A stretch of DNA of 64,000 nucleotides from Halichondria panicea (taxonomy: Eukaryota > Porifera > Demospongiae > Suberitida > Halichondriidae). The stretch is taken from contig NC_087390.1 of assembly GCF_963675165.1 (NCBI RefSeq), positions 5,321,250 through 5,385,249 on the forward strand, in the 5' to 3' direction. Below, in pieces: positions 45,901 through 57,423 of the stretch. The position numbers and the translations under genes are program-made. The first letter of the stretch is position 1. Each line of letters begins with the position of its first letter. The notes under the pieces are model-generated. The model made no database searches. It saw only the letters and a program-made list of their open reading frames with translations, and was not told the origin of the DNA.

Positions 45901-47694
45901 AGGCAGCTGTACACTTACTCCTAAGGTGGGATTTCATGAAACGTCCAAAATACACTCAACATAGCACTTTCCCTCCACAACAAGCAGACTATCATCAGTG
46001 ACTCTGCTGCTATACGTGGTCTCATAGTTGATGCTGGAGTAGGCAGGGACACGACATTCTGGAGGTTCTGTAGTGCCTTCAGTAGGAGCACCTGTGGTGT
46101 CGGAGTCAGCCTGAATTGATGCTATCTCTTCAGTTGTAGTGGTTGCTACAGGCCTGGTTGAAACTGGGACGCCAGTTGTGAGCAGTGCTGTCTGTGTGGT
46201 CGTTACATTTGCTTGAAGTTCTTCTGTTGTAGCGTCTGTAGGCCTAGCTGGTCTGGTAGGACCTGTGGTGACGAGGTGTTCAGTTGTAACGGGAGCTGCT
46301 TGTGTGGTTGTAGCGACTGTAGGCCTAGCTGGTCTGGTAGGAATTGTGGTAACGAGATGATCAGTTGTAACGGGAGCTGCTTGTGTGGTAGCTGTGTTTG
46401 GGTCTTCTGTTGCAGCGACTGTAGGCCTAGCTGGTCTGGTAGGAGCTGTGGTGACGAGATGATCAGTTGTAAAGGGAGCTGCTTGTGTGGTAGCTGTGTT
46501 TGGTTCTTCTGTTGCAGCGACTGTAGGCCTAGCTGGTCTGGTAGGACCGGTGGTGACGAGATGATCAGTTGTAACGGGATCTGCTTGTGTGGTAGCTGTG
46601 TTTGCCTGAATTGGTTCTTCTGTTGCAGCAACTGTAGGCCTAGCTGGTCTGGTAGGAGCTGTGGTGACGAGATGTTCAGTTGTAACGGGAGCTGCTTGTG
46701 TGGTAGCTGTGTTTGCCTGAATTGGTTCTTCTGTTTCAGCGACTGTAGGCCTAGCTGGTCTGGTAGGAGCTGTGGTAACGAGATGTTCAGTTGTAACGGG
46801 AGCTGCTTGTGTGGTAGCTGTGTTTGGTTCTTCTGTTGTAGCGACTGTAGGCCTAGCTGGTCTGGTAGGACCTGTGGTAACGAGGTGTTCAGTTGTAACG
46901 GGAGCTGCTTGTGAGGTAGCTGTGTTTGGTTCTTCTGTTGTAGCGACTGTAGGCCTAGCTGGTCTGGTAGAAATTGTGGTAACAAGATGATCAGTTGTAA
47001 CGGGAGCTGCTTGTGTGGTAGCTGTGTTTGCCTGAATTGGTTCTTCTGTTGTAGCGACTGTAGACCTAGCTGGTCTGGTAGGAGCTGTGGTGACGAGATG
47101 TTCAGTTGTAACGGGATCTGCTTGTGTGGTAGCTGTGTTTGCCTGAATTGGTTCTTCCGTTGCAGCGACTGTAGGCCTAGCGGGTCTGGTAGGAGCTGTG
47201 GTAACGAGATGTTCAGTTGTAACGGGAGCTGCTTGTGTGGTAGCTGTGTTTGCCTGAATTGAAGCTAGCTCTTCTGTGGTAACAGACCCAGCAGATGTAT
47301 CAGCTGTTGAATCAAGTTGACCGGTAGTTGACTCGGTTTGGGGTAAAATTGTCGCAGTTTGAAATGTTGAAGGAGGTCGACTTGTAACTGTGGTAGTTTC
47401 AGTAACAGCTACGTCAGTTGTTCCACTTGACTGCACAGTGATAATTTCTTGTTCAGAATCAGTGGTTGTCTGCATATCCGCAATAGAAGTCGCAGTTGTG
47501 GGTCTGGTTTGAGCTATTGTGGTAGAGTGAGTTTCAGCTTCAGTAGTTGTGCTGGTGTAGTCTGGCATGGTAGATCCCTCTTGATCAACATCTCCACTGC
47601 CAGTGGCAGTACTGACAACAGATACTGTACAATAGACACAAATCAACAGTAGAGCGAGAGGTAATGGTAGTCTCAGAGAAACTATTTGCTTCAT
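42938..47694 (-). CDS. Mucin-like/FN3 ectodomain gene, 3' end missing
   Basis: Seven supported exons: 47694-~45943, 45821-45741, 44562-44482, 44366-44274, 44165-44108, 43611-43421 and 43067-42938, mostly with clear GT-AG sites and compatible phases. Exon 1 encodes a signal peptide (MKQIVSLRLPLPLALLLICV) and a Thr/Pro-rich stalk with ten 34- or 37-residue repeats (core TTEHLVTTAPTRPARPTVAT), a mucin-like O-glycosylation substrate. Then come Cys-rich exons (HECTRGC, EHCQNECDAIQC, GNSCDDGCQ) and an FN3-like domain ending VRFAVLSVNGLSDFSGP. The product is secreted or cell-surface. The last exon ends in a donor but no following exon was found before 42000, so transmembrane and cytoplasmic parts are lacking here. 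It may be the N-terminal half of a receptor tyrosine kinase. The exon 1 donor (GTTTCA) is weak. Confidence 0.65.
43754..43995. mobile_element. MITE with CGTATAGCGCGAAATTTTCG ends
   Basis: The left end CGTATAGCGCGAAATTTTCG and right end CGAAAATTTCGCGCTATACGG are an inverted repeat of over 25 bp; the interior repeats the theme (TTTCGTGGA, CCACGAAATCCGCG). Flanking TA bases suggest a TA target. It lies in the intron between 44108 and 43611. Confidence 0.7.
44604..44771 (+). repeat. 168-bp direct repeat, left copy
   Basis: From CAATTACTCATAAACAG to GAGGTTTCAGG; about 98% identical to 45606-45774 (three substitutions and a T-run change). Its last 33 bp are a fragment of the exon at 45821-45741. 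It abuts the inverted mucin block. Confidence 0.85.
44772..45597 (+). repeat. Inverted copy of mucin repeats inside intron
   Basis: About six repeat units plus the unique tail (ALLTTDVPVSTRPVATTTTE, then DTTDAPTEGTTE) are present on the plus strand, in reverse to exon 1 of the host gene (minus strand, about 46060-47000). The frame is still open over 300 codons because the source was coding; there is no signal peptide or promoter of its own, so I do not call it a gene. An 8-bp filler (CTCATAAA) separates it from the right direct repeat. Confidence 0.8.
45606..45774 (+). repeat. 168-bp direct repeat, right copy
   Basis: Partner of 44604-44771. It spans the 3' part of the 27-codon exon 45821-45741 with its GTGAGT donor and 135 bp of intron; this is the original location. 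Confidence 0.85.
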
Positions 47695-47719
47695 GGCTAC
47701 TCTTGATCTTTGACTCAAT

Positions 47720-48720
47720 GCAATGTAAAAATTTAATGGATAGTCGTATTTTATATTTTAACTCTCTTCCCTTTGCAGTTTGTTTCCTGCTTCTTGCACC
47801 AATCTATTACATGCACATTGGGCTGCTCTTTCACATGGTATCTTTAATGTCTTGCCTTGAGGTACGCTTTGTGCAGTACTGTCGAAAGAAAAGTGACTGT
47901 TGGGAGAGAGCCACTTCTTTGGCCAAAGGTGAGATTTTGCACAAAACTTAGTCTTACAGCTGACAATAAGTGACATTTTTATTTTTATAGGCTAATAACT
48001 TACTCTAAATAGAACATGATGCTCTCTCCCAGCGGATATGTCTGCTTAAGCCTTTGAACTACCTACTACACTAAGAATTAAGAGCTAAAAGGAAGGTTTA
48101 GAACACCGTTTTTAGAACTAAAAAAGATATGTAGCTGCACAAAATTTTTACACACAAAACATATTAAAAATCGTGGGCGTGGCTGCGTTTTAGCTGATTC
48201 AGCAATAATTGAAGGTCCCAGTCCTTAATATACCTGAGCATGCATGGTTACTGCAGATCTTATTGTTTAGAGCTTCTTAGTACTATACTTGCCCAGTCTT
48301 ACATTGTATCTGTAATTGCATAACAATATTAATCGCATTAGGTTGAAACTGTTGGCCAACAATCAGTTAGAATGTGCACTGTGCAGTCACATCAACAAAC
48401 AGAACAGGTAAATTTGAATTTGTTTGGTGGGAGAATATGCTAGGTGTATACGGACTGCACCCGTATTTTGCCATACCAAGACAAATTAAACCTACTTATC
48501 CAATAGTTGAGTGTGAACGGACACTACAAACTATTAAAGTGGTAGACATACATCAAAATTGTGTGGAAAACCTACAATTTAGACTGCATTTCTTGAGGAA
48601 TAATTCGTTTATTCTAGACAAAATGTAACTCTGTTCACATGCTCAGCACACAATTGACGTGGTAGTTGTTTAATATAGTTCTCCCAACTACAATGTTGGA
48701 TCCATAACTATTGTACGTAC
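47720..48720. other. Intergenic between the two receptor-like genes
   Basis: No kinase exon or other gene was found on either strand; open frames are short and featureless. Confidence 0.45.
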
Positions 48721-51700
48721 CTTTGAGCAACTTGATAGCCACAGGTACTGCAATAGCATTCCTCAAAGAAGGCTGCACTCTGGTACACCTTATCGGCCCC
48801 TTGACTACACCCTTGTACACTTCTCCGAAAGCACCCTCCCCTAAGGAGTCCTCTATGATAATCTCCGATGCTGATATTTCCCACTCGTCAATTTCAGGGA
48901 ATTGGGGGTCAGTGGGTGTTTGAGTGAGCAGGTGGCGATGAGGGTCTCGACTAAACATGAGATCCATCCCAGACGGGTCGTGGAGCTGTGTGTGTGGTGT
49001 GTGTGTTTATACGTATGTATGTGTGTGTGCATGGAGTGATGTATTGACTAGGCGCGTGTGAATTACAATATGTATAAAATTAAGCGAATGTAAGAATGTG
49101 TGCATGCGAACATTTAGTGCAACCCGCAGCATGTAGTAACGCATCATAGCAACAAGGAAAATTTCTTACATAAAAAGTGCCACCTTAAAAGTACTGAAGG
49201 GTTTACTGAAGACAAAACAGGTAACAACTATACAACTATATGACTGCCAGAGAGGAAATGATGTTGATTGTTGCTATACAAACAAAGCCACAATTCTGTG
49301 ATAAGAATCTACGCAGAAACACTTTGTTGGTTGTACCTAAACAAGGGAGTGGTTAACCAGCTTCCAATGATATTAACTAGAAGGTGTGACATGAGAAATA
49401 ATTATCTAGTGGAGTACATGCCAATGAAAACAAGACTACGTAATAATTAAATTATACAGGAACTATAATATGCAGTTGTTACAGGAAAAATACACAGCAG
49501 TGCGTGTTTAGGGTATACATATCAGCGTTAAAACTTCACGAAGACAATGCCACGTTTTTGGTTTTGAAACTTGCAGTAATCCAACCAGACTTTAGACAGG
49601 CAATAATTTTATACACACATGCATCGGATGTGTGCATGTGAGAGTCGCTGTTAATAATAATATAACTCTGACATAATAACCCTGACATAATGTATTGCAC
49701 TTGAGGGCTTGCAGAGACTATACATCTAGTCAGCAGAGCTGGGTGTGTACATGCATAAACTACCCCACATGAACACCTTGCAATATCATGAGATCTGTCG
49801 TCACACCAAAAATTAGCTGACTTAATTTCTCCTGAGACTTCAATTACCCAAAACAAGGAAGTTTATATAATCCAACTAACAAAGTTCAGAGGGGTTTGTG
49901 TAGATTCAAACGGATTATTAAATGTTATAGTGCACAAATTGAATTGGCATGACACAATATTTATTAAGTAACGCTTCCACCACAAATTTTATTCGATGAG
50001 TATTGACGAGTGCATGTATGCATGAGTATGCCGAGTACTTACAATATTGAGCCTCCAGTTCCTTTTTCTCCTGCGCGCACAGTAGCAAAATAAGATGAAT
50101 ATGATGCAGGCACAAAGCACAACAATCACAGCAGCAAATACAGACACGCCAATCACGATCACAGCTGCAAGAAATTGACGGGTTTATTGTAGCACTGTTT
50201 GCAAACTGACCCTAAACCCACCCACGCATGCACCCATAATAATGGCACTGGAAACAGTGTACAGTGCATGGGAGTTCAGGTTCTCCTATAACGAAAAACA
50301 CACTATTTAAACTGGTATATATACATGCATGCATGCATGTATGAAGACACTGTGTGTACAGTCTTGTGTACATACATGCACGTACGTACTATCACATAGA
50401 TTACATTCCACTTACGATTGGTGGTGGGTTTTAAAGCTCCAGTAGAAGGCGTGTTTGGAGGGTCTGTTGTACTCTCCATGGTTGTAGGTGGGTCAGTGGG
50501 TGGGTCAGTAGTGGGTGGAGGGTCAGTGGGTAGAGGGTCTGTACAGGAGCCTGTATAATATCAGAGTATAGAATATAAATGTATGGGTGCAATAGTACGT
50601 ATCTACTCATGAATATACAGGTATACACAATGCATAATTTTTGCTGGAATTATACAAGTTCACAACTTTTTTCCACTCGCGTTGTATCACCTCTCAATGT
50701 GGGTGATTTTCTGTTAAGTGTTTTAATATACAGGCTCCTCCATGAGAAGCTGCTGGATGACTGACTTGAAAAGTCGTAATCACATAATTTATTGACTAGC
50801 CAAATTTTTGTTTTATATGTGGTGGCAAAAATTAATAACAAACTATGAAATTGAAAGAGCTCACTGTATAAGCTTCCACAAAGTCAGGTCATTTCTATAC
50901 TGAGAGTGATCGATTGCACTTCATGATTAATATCTCAATTACAATTGTAAGGGAGGACTATACGTATAGCTATAATTATGTGGGGGACCTGATTCTAACA
51001 AATAAATAAACAATTAACGACAAAAGGCCTTGGAGATGGATAATCCAAACATCCTTCAAACGACCGATAGCCATTGCTGTCACCCCACCCTCCAACTTGT
51101 TAGTATTCAGATATTAAAAAGAAGCTATATACAGTTTAATATTACGCATGTGTTAATTAATAAAAGCCAAAAACGGTCATGGCTTATTCAGAGCGTGTGT
51201 GCAAGTTGCTAACTGCATTTTGTACAATCCCAACGACTAAACAGCTTCGATGCAACAGTGCTACTTCCTTGATGCACTTGTGTGAAGGCCTAACGCTAGC
51301 TCTGATAATTCTTTGATATGCCAAGGTACAAAGAAAAGGTGTGTTAACACTAACAAAGCAATAGACTCAACATTCATTGTGAAGAACATCAATTTCAATC
51401 TTGCAACTGCACACCTCTGAAACAACTATATTTGGAATACTATATTTGGAACAATAAGATATACTGAACACAGACTTGTGGGCGACATTTCAATCAATGT
51501 CTGCATTTTTGACAGAACATTGCTCTGCATGGCATTGCCCACTTAATAATATTGGTAGGACTGGCAAACAGAGCATTGCTCTGCACGGCATTGCCCACTT
51601 AATAATAATTATTGGTAGGACTGGCAATACTAAATTTAATTATGACATGTACAATTAATTAAATGCTGTACGAACAGTTACAGGATTTGTATATAATTAC

Positions 51701-54700
51701 TCGATACACAGCAAAAACACTTTTGTTATTGTGACACAGTTTGCTACCGGCACAAAATGTTATCTTGACAAAACGTTTGTCAATTTCCTGCAATTATTGT
51801 TATAACGACAAATCATAGTTTATTTAACTATTAATATAGTTTATCTAACTATTAATATTTGTTATTATAATGGTAGATTGTTATTTGAACACATGTGTTG
51901 TCATTTTGTCGAAGCGTTGTTGATCTCACATTTAGTGGAAGTTACCGTTCATTGTCAAATTAACATTAATGTGTGACAATAACAAATTATAAAGTTACAG
52001 CTAGAACTCTACTAAAAGATACGTGCAAGTTTGCATCACTGATTCAACCTACTCAACCTATACTCGATTACCCTAGCTCGTAATAAATGGTCTACACTGA
52101 AACATCTCAGTTGCCCTGATGCTTATATCTTTGCATGCTCATGTTCAATTGTGTATGTAGCAATTGGAGACTTGTGACTGGGCATGGTAAGTTACAGTGG
52201 CAGTGAAGAAGTCAGGAGCCTCCAGAGTCCTTCAGTGCAGTGCAGTGCAGGCAGCCTTCTCTCTAGCCTCCTTCACAAGGCCTGGCCTGAAGAGCGGCCT
52301 GGGATCGAGGCTACCTTCTCTCCAGCCTCCTCTAACTCTAGCTAGTCTCGAGGCCAGATTCTGATAAGGAGAGTTTGGCCTCGAGACTATAATTATAAGC
52401 TGGAACTATAGGTGTGGCATGAGGGGGCGTTCAGGAAAGCAGGGCGAGGCCTCAAACATACTTAGCACATGGTGCTTGCAGCTGCACCAGACTGCAGCTG
52501 CTCATGCAGCTTTATACCATCACTGACTGCATGCCTGTACCCCTGGCCCTGGGCTACCACTAGTGTTCCATGTACACCAGCTAGGATCTAGGAGTCAAGA
52601 GTCACCTGCATCTGCAGCTTGAAAGAAAAGACAATTGCAAGTTAGTCAGTGCTCATTGCTAAACTCAACTTATTGCCCAATACTCTCTTTCAGATTTTCT
52701 TAAAGAGTAGATAGTACCACCATCTCAAAGAAAAAAGTTAAGTTCCATTGCATGCTGTTGGCGCATGGCATGTACATGATCCCAAAACTCTCTGAATTCA
52801 CAGTTTACAAATCACTGCTATACCGTATCGGCGTATAACTCCACCATGTACCAGCTTCAAAGAAAAAGGATTTAAGTTATGTTGCTCATTGCTAAATAAA
52901 TGTGTTTACGTGTTTCTTCCAGCTGCAGATTTTACCGTACCTCGGCCCCACAATGTGTACCAGCTAGGAGTCTACTTAACCACCTTCATCGACTCAAAGA
53001 AACGACTTGCAAGTTATGTCAGATTCCATAAAACTATATAGCTAGCTAGAGGGCAACTGTCCCTGGTTTTAACCTTCATCTGTAGCATACTGATTTACGA
53101 GTTTGTGTCTTCATGCACTGGTTTCGACTGGTCAACTTCGTCCATGGGGTGATAGCTATTATACTGATTTACGAGTTTGTGTGTATGTGTCCTCATGTGT
53201 CAGTTACACTGGTTTCGACTGGTCAACTTCGTCCATGGGGTGATAGTTAGCATACTGATTTACGAGTTTGTGTGTATGTGTCCTCACGTGTCAGTTACAC
53301 TGGTTTCGACTGGTCAACTTCGTCCATGGGGTGATAGCTAGCACTGTAATTTACCAGTTTGTGTGTATGTGTCCTCATGCGTCAGTTACACTGGTTTCAA
53401 CTGGTCAACTTCGTCCATGGGGTGATAGCTAGCATACTGATTTACGATTTTGTGTGTATGTGTCCTCACGTGTCAGTTACACTGGTTTCGACTGGTCAAC
53501 TTCGTCCATGGGGTGATAGCTAGCATACTGATTTACGAGTTTGTGTGCATGTGTCCTCATGTGTCAGTTACACTGGTTTCGACTGGTCAACTTCGTCCAT
53601 GGGGTGATAGCTAGCATTGTAATTTACCAGTTTGTGTGTATGTGTCCTCATGTGTCAGTTACACTGGTTTCGACTGGTCAACTTCGTCCATGGGGTGATA
53701 GCTAGCATTGTGTAATTTACCAGTTTGTGTGTATGTGTCCTCACGTGTCAGTTACACTGGTTTCGACTGGTCAACTTCGTCCATGGGGTGATAGCTAGCA
53801 TTGTAATTTACCAGTTTGTGTGTATGTGTCCTCATGCGTCAGTTACACTGGTTTTGACTGGTCAACTTCGTCCATGGGGTGATAGCTAGCATTGTAATTT
53901 ACCAGTTTGTGTGTATGTGTCCTCATGCGTCAGTTACACTGGTTTCGACTGGTCAACTTCGTCCATGGGGTGATAGCTAGCATTGTAATTTACCAGTTTG
54001 TGTGTATGTGTCCTCACATGTCAGTTACACTGGTTTCGACTGGTCAACTTCGTCCATGGGGTGATAGCTAGCATTGTAATTTACCAGTTTGTGTGTATGT
54101 GTCCTCACATGTCAGTTACACTGGTTTCGACTGGTCAACTTCGTCCATGGGGTGATAGCTAGCATACTGATTTACGAGTTTGTGTGTATGTGTCCTCACG
54201 TGTCAGTTACACTGGTTTCGACTGGTCAACTTCGTCCATGGGGTGATAGCTAGCATACTGATTTACGAGTTTGTGTGTATGTGTCCTCATGTGTCAGTTA
54301 CACTGGTTTCGACTGGTCAACTTCGTCCATGGGGTGATAGCTAGCATACTGATTTACGATTTTGTGTGTATGTGTCCTCATGTGTCAGTTACACTGGTTT
54401 CGACTGGTCAACTTCGTCCATGGGGTGATAGCTATAGCATACTGATTTACGAGTTTGTGTGTATATGTGTCCTCACGTGTCAGTTACACTGGTCAACTTC
54501 GTCCATGGGGGTGATAGCTTATACTATTTACATTTTACACTACATATGTGTTGGTAACTATAGTGACTTCAATCTTTTGTTCTGTAGGGGCTTATTGTGA
54601 CGAAAATGATCTGAGGGATGTAGCGTTCATGAAACCAAACGAAACGCCTGCAGTTCACTGTACTGGAATTTCAAGAAACGCTAAGTGATGAACACTAAAA

Positions 54701-56171
54701 ACAATTTACTGACAGAAGAAATGTATTGTGCTGCATGTCATGTGATCCAGTGATCTTATTCTATCATAAACTCATTGTTCTAATACCGTTTGACCTTCTG
54801 CATGTGCGTACGTGCGCGAGAAAACAACTAATTAAATGACAAAGGTATAGTGTTAATTTAACAAAGAAATTCACTTTATAGCAGTGTTAATTCAGCATTC
54901 ACTTTGCTATTTTGACATAGAAGTACAATAAATTGGTGAAATTCAGATGACATAATACTTTGTTGTTTTGACATAATTTCTTTGCTTGAATGACAAAACA
55001 TTGTAGGTTGTTTTACCTTTGTCATTCTAACAAATATTATTCTGTCATGTGAGATTCATCACCGGGACAAACTTTTGTTTGTTAAATTAACAAAAGTGTT
55101 TTTGCAGTGGATATACTCTATTATGCAAATGAAGGTATTCAAACAACCCTGTAACTATAAATAAGAAGTTCACATAGGCAATAATTTTGACTTAAAGACC
55201 ATATGAATTATAAGACAATTAATTGAACAACCCTTGTAGTTATTTGTTAAAAGAAGTTCACTTATAAGCAATAATTGTGACCTATATAAACTTAAGGTGC
55301 AAAGACCATGTATGCATGTAAACATTCGTACCTGGTACTCCAAGATAGATCAGAGAAGGCTCACTCCATTCCCCAAACACATAATCATTGCGAGGTCTGA
55401 TCTGGAGAGCAATTAAGAGAGATCGAATGATTAATTGATCATGTGACTACGTTTAAATACGAGAACTAGTACTCAGTTTGTGCAAAAAAACACTCATCAA
55501 GAAATTGCAAGCACATTAATTAGTACAATAATATTTATGACTAGTCATTTTTGGGAGAATAAGAGGGCATGCATGCAGCCTCACCTGAATGGTCAGGCAG
55601 TAAGAATCACCATCTCTGAAAAAGTTGAACTCTTTCATTGCCGAAGTCATATCACCCTGGAAACATCGTATTGGCACATAGTTATGAACATTTATTCGTG
55701 CAGTAGTCTAAACATGTATTATGATGGTGGGTGGGTACAGGGCCTTATACGTATGTGTGCATTACGTGAAATTGACACTAAACTATACTAAAACAATCGG
55801 CAAAACCTAGGAAACCAGTTCAACTGCAGTTATACTGCAACACTCCGAGCACACACAGTACTGAAAATTATAGTTATTGTATAATACAGATAATCAATTA
55901 CTGCATAGGTTGAGGAAAAATCCTATTTGCATGGAAGGAGTTAGACCAAAATACTTACTGAGTAAGTACGTGTGATGAAAGATCATCCACACTGATATAA
56001 TTATAGCTACTCACTTCAATATCATGCTCACAGAAAGACGCTCCACTGTTTGACACTGGTTCCTCGTTATCTAGGAGAGCTGTCTGACTCACACACGCCG
56101 TGTAAGTAGTCAGTACTCCATTGGGTAATAATGGCGGTGTCCAACTAAAGTTTAGCGATATCTTATTAGTG
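48721..56171 (-). CDS. Receptor tyrosine kinase, middle exons only
   Basis: Six exons with GT-AG borders and matching phases: 56171-56015, 55656-55585, 55401-55332, 50550-50416, 50164-50043 and 48985-48721. The first three give an FN3 domain (LNFSWTPPLLPNGVLTTYTA ... YVFGEWSEPSLIYLG). The fourth is a Pro/Thr linker (TDPPPTTDPPTDPPTT). The fifth has a transmembrane helix (VIVIGVSVFAAVIVVLCACI and onward) followed by ARRRKR, a stop-transfer signal. The sixth starts the kinase: WEISASEIIIEDSLGEG, the glycine loop GEGAFGEVYKG and the ATP-binding lysine in VAIKLLK. No signal peptide lies upstream and no HRD, DFG or C-lobe exon downstream before the next gene at 47694. The 4.8-kb intron holds the 91-bp minisatellite. 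As it stands it cannot make an active kinase. Confidence 0.7.
51517..51625 (+). repeat. Tandem duplication, ~62 bp x2
   Basis: Two copies of GCATTGCTCTGCA(T/C)GGCATT followed by GCCCACTTAATAAT and ATTGGTAGGACTGGCAA, in the long receptor-kinase intron. Confidence 0.65.
51709..51995. repeat. TTTGTTATT/GACAAA-rich element, copy 1
   Basis: Starts GCAAAAACACTTTTGTTATT and is filled with short inverted motifs (TTGACAAAACGTTTGTCAA, GTCATTTTGTCGA). A related element in the opposite orientation is at 54825-55103, ending AACAAAAGTGTTTTTGC. Non-coding. Confidence 0.45.
52264..52313. mobile_element. 50-bp TAGCC MITE, TSD CCTTCTCTC
   Basis: Ends TAGCCTCCTTCAC and GGGATCGAGGCTA. CCTTCTCTC occurs at 52255-52263 and again at 52314-52322. 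With 8644-8749 and 33300-33355 this is the third copy with an exact 9-bp duplication. It lies in the receptor-kinase intron. Confidence 0.8.
52350..52388. repeat. Small foldback, TAGTCTCGAGGCC ends
   Basis: TAGTCTCGAGGCCAGA faces TTTGGCCTCGAGACTA; a cousin of 8938-9003. No target duplication visible. Confidence 0.5.
53085..54515 (+). repeat. 91-bp minisatellite, ~16 units
   Basis: Each unit contains ACTGGTCAACTTCGTCCATG, GGGTGATAGCTAGCAT and GTTTGTGTGTATGTGTCCTCA. The GGGGTGATAG anchor steps by 91 bp (53146, 53237, 53328 and so on). Two variants alternate irregularly, ACTGATTTACGAG and GTAATTTACCAG. It lies in the intron between receptor exons 55332 and 50550. Short open frames over it are by-products. 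Confidence 0.9.
54825..55103. repeat. TTTGTTATT/GACAAA-rich element, copy 2
   Basis: Opposite orientation to 51709-51995; ends AACAAAAGTGTTTTTGCAGTG. Internally rich in TTTTGACAT, TGACAAA and TTAACAAA in both orientations. Confidence 0.45.
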
Positions 56172-56181
56172 CTGAGAAGAT

Positions 56182-56402
56182 CATCGGGAAATCCCTAAAG
56201 TTGAATTTTGGAATCCTTTGAACGATTAGTACGAGAACATTCAATCCATTTCATGACTACCTCGCAAATATCTTTCACTGAACATGACTCCCAATGTATA
56301 GATTTGTTGGCAAGATCAAATTCGATGATTGGGTTTTTCAGTCCAGGCCAACTGGTACGGTTTCCCTGTCGATCACCCCTTGTGACTTCAGAGAACGCTA
56401 AC
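56182..56402 (-). pseudogene. Fragment of the DRE-TIM gene
   Basis: Matches 38231-38487 (residues about 140-220 of the longer reading) with the same strand sense, including FDLADK-like and CSVKDICE motifs. Three internal deletions (about 5, 19 and 14 bp) and substitutions destroy the frame. It ends about eight bases before the 3' splice site of the receptor exon at 56171. Confidence 0.85.
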
Positions 56403-57277
56403 GCGCGCATTTTTATTATTAAACCTGACCAGTACAAAGTTGGTGGCTACGGCCCTGAATATAATTATGTCAAACAACACTTGCTCGTGTTACGTATAGT
56501 AGAATCAATATAATTATGTCAAACCGCTATAAGTACTGCTAACATTATGTATTGTACTTAAATGATCACTATTATTAGATCAAACGCGTTATCAGCCGCA
56601 CATGTACAGAGCACTTAGCATTTATCTACTTATTTCTCCAACGCTACTAAAAAACGATGCGTACGTGGACCCATAAATGCGTTTGCATACATTTACCACA
56701 AGAGTCACACATTAATTAACTGCAACAACAAGAGCACCACCACTAATCAAAGCCTCTTCCTCAACAGACACATCCACCTTTTCACTGTCACGTAGATCAG
56801 CGCAGCATCTATCAATGTATAATTTATATAGATATAATATAGGCATGGGTAAACACATCAGAATAGATAAACCATAGATACATCATTATGTGCACAGTTT
56901 AACTTAAGCCAAAGAAGGAGCTCAGTCATGCATATAGGACCTATGATAGCATTCTTTAATCATAGAAGCCTAAATGGCTAGAGAAGCATTATAAGTTTGC
57001 ACTGTGTGTATGTATACTTCCTGTGAGATTAGACATATAGGCGTACCGGTACAGGAAAACCCATTAGAATTGAATACAGACGGATGTTAAACTATAGATA
57101 CATCATTCTGTGGTTTAACTTATGCCAAAGAAGGGGCTATCACAGGTATCCTGGCTATAGTGATAATTGCACTGAGTGTGTGTAATTCCTGTGAGATTTG
57201 TATGTAGATCCATATAGATACTGGTAGAGCATATTAGTTACGCTATTATACTGTGGCCAGAGGGCTATTATGAGCAC
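56403..57277. other. Non-coding with relics of the 5' array
   Basis: From about 56820 to 57240 the sequence resembles parts of the 1.5-kb units at the start of the window (ATACATCATTCTGTGGTTTAAC, GAAGCCTAAATGGCTAGA, GCATTATAAGTTTGCACTG). No gene. Confidence 0.5.
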
Positions 57278-57310
57278 GCAAATTATTGCTGGTTCAGCAA
57301 AGGAAGTTAA
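57278..57310 (+). promoter_or_regulatory. Upstream block shared by both DUF4440 copies
   Basis: GCAAATTATTG(C/T)TG(G/A)TTCAGCAAAG is kept here and at about 9005-9030, in otherwise diverged 5' flanks, 120-145 bp before each start codon. It could be a promoter element or merely the edge of the duplicated segment. Confidence 0.3.
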
Positions 57311-57423
57311 AGTGCGCATGCGCTATTCTGTTCTATAAATATAACCGTTTTGTCCAGCTTAAACATAAAATTAATAGTGATCTCTTCTTCAACACCTTTG
57401 CCTCTACCAAGCTGTTATCTACC

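Noticed and set aside
53085-54515. A coding tandem-repeat protein (open frame 54271-54600).
   Set aside because: The 91-bp period is not a multiple of three, so no frame persists across units; it lies in an intron.
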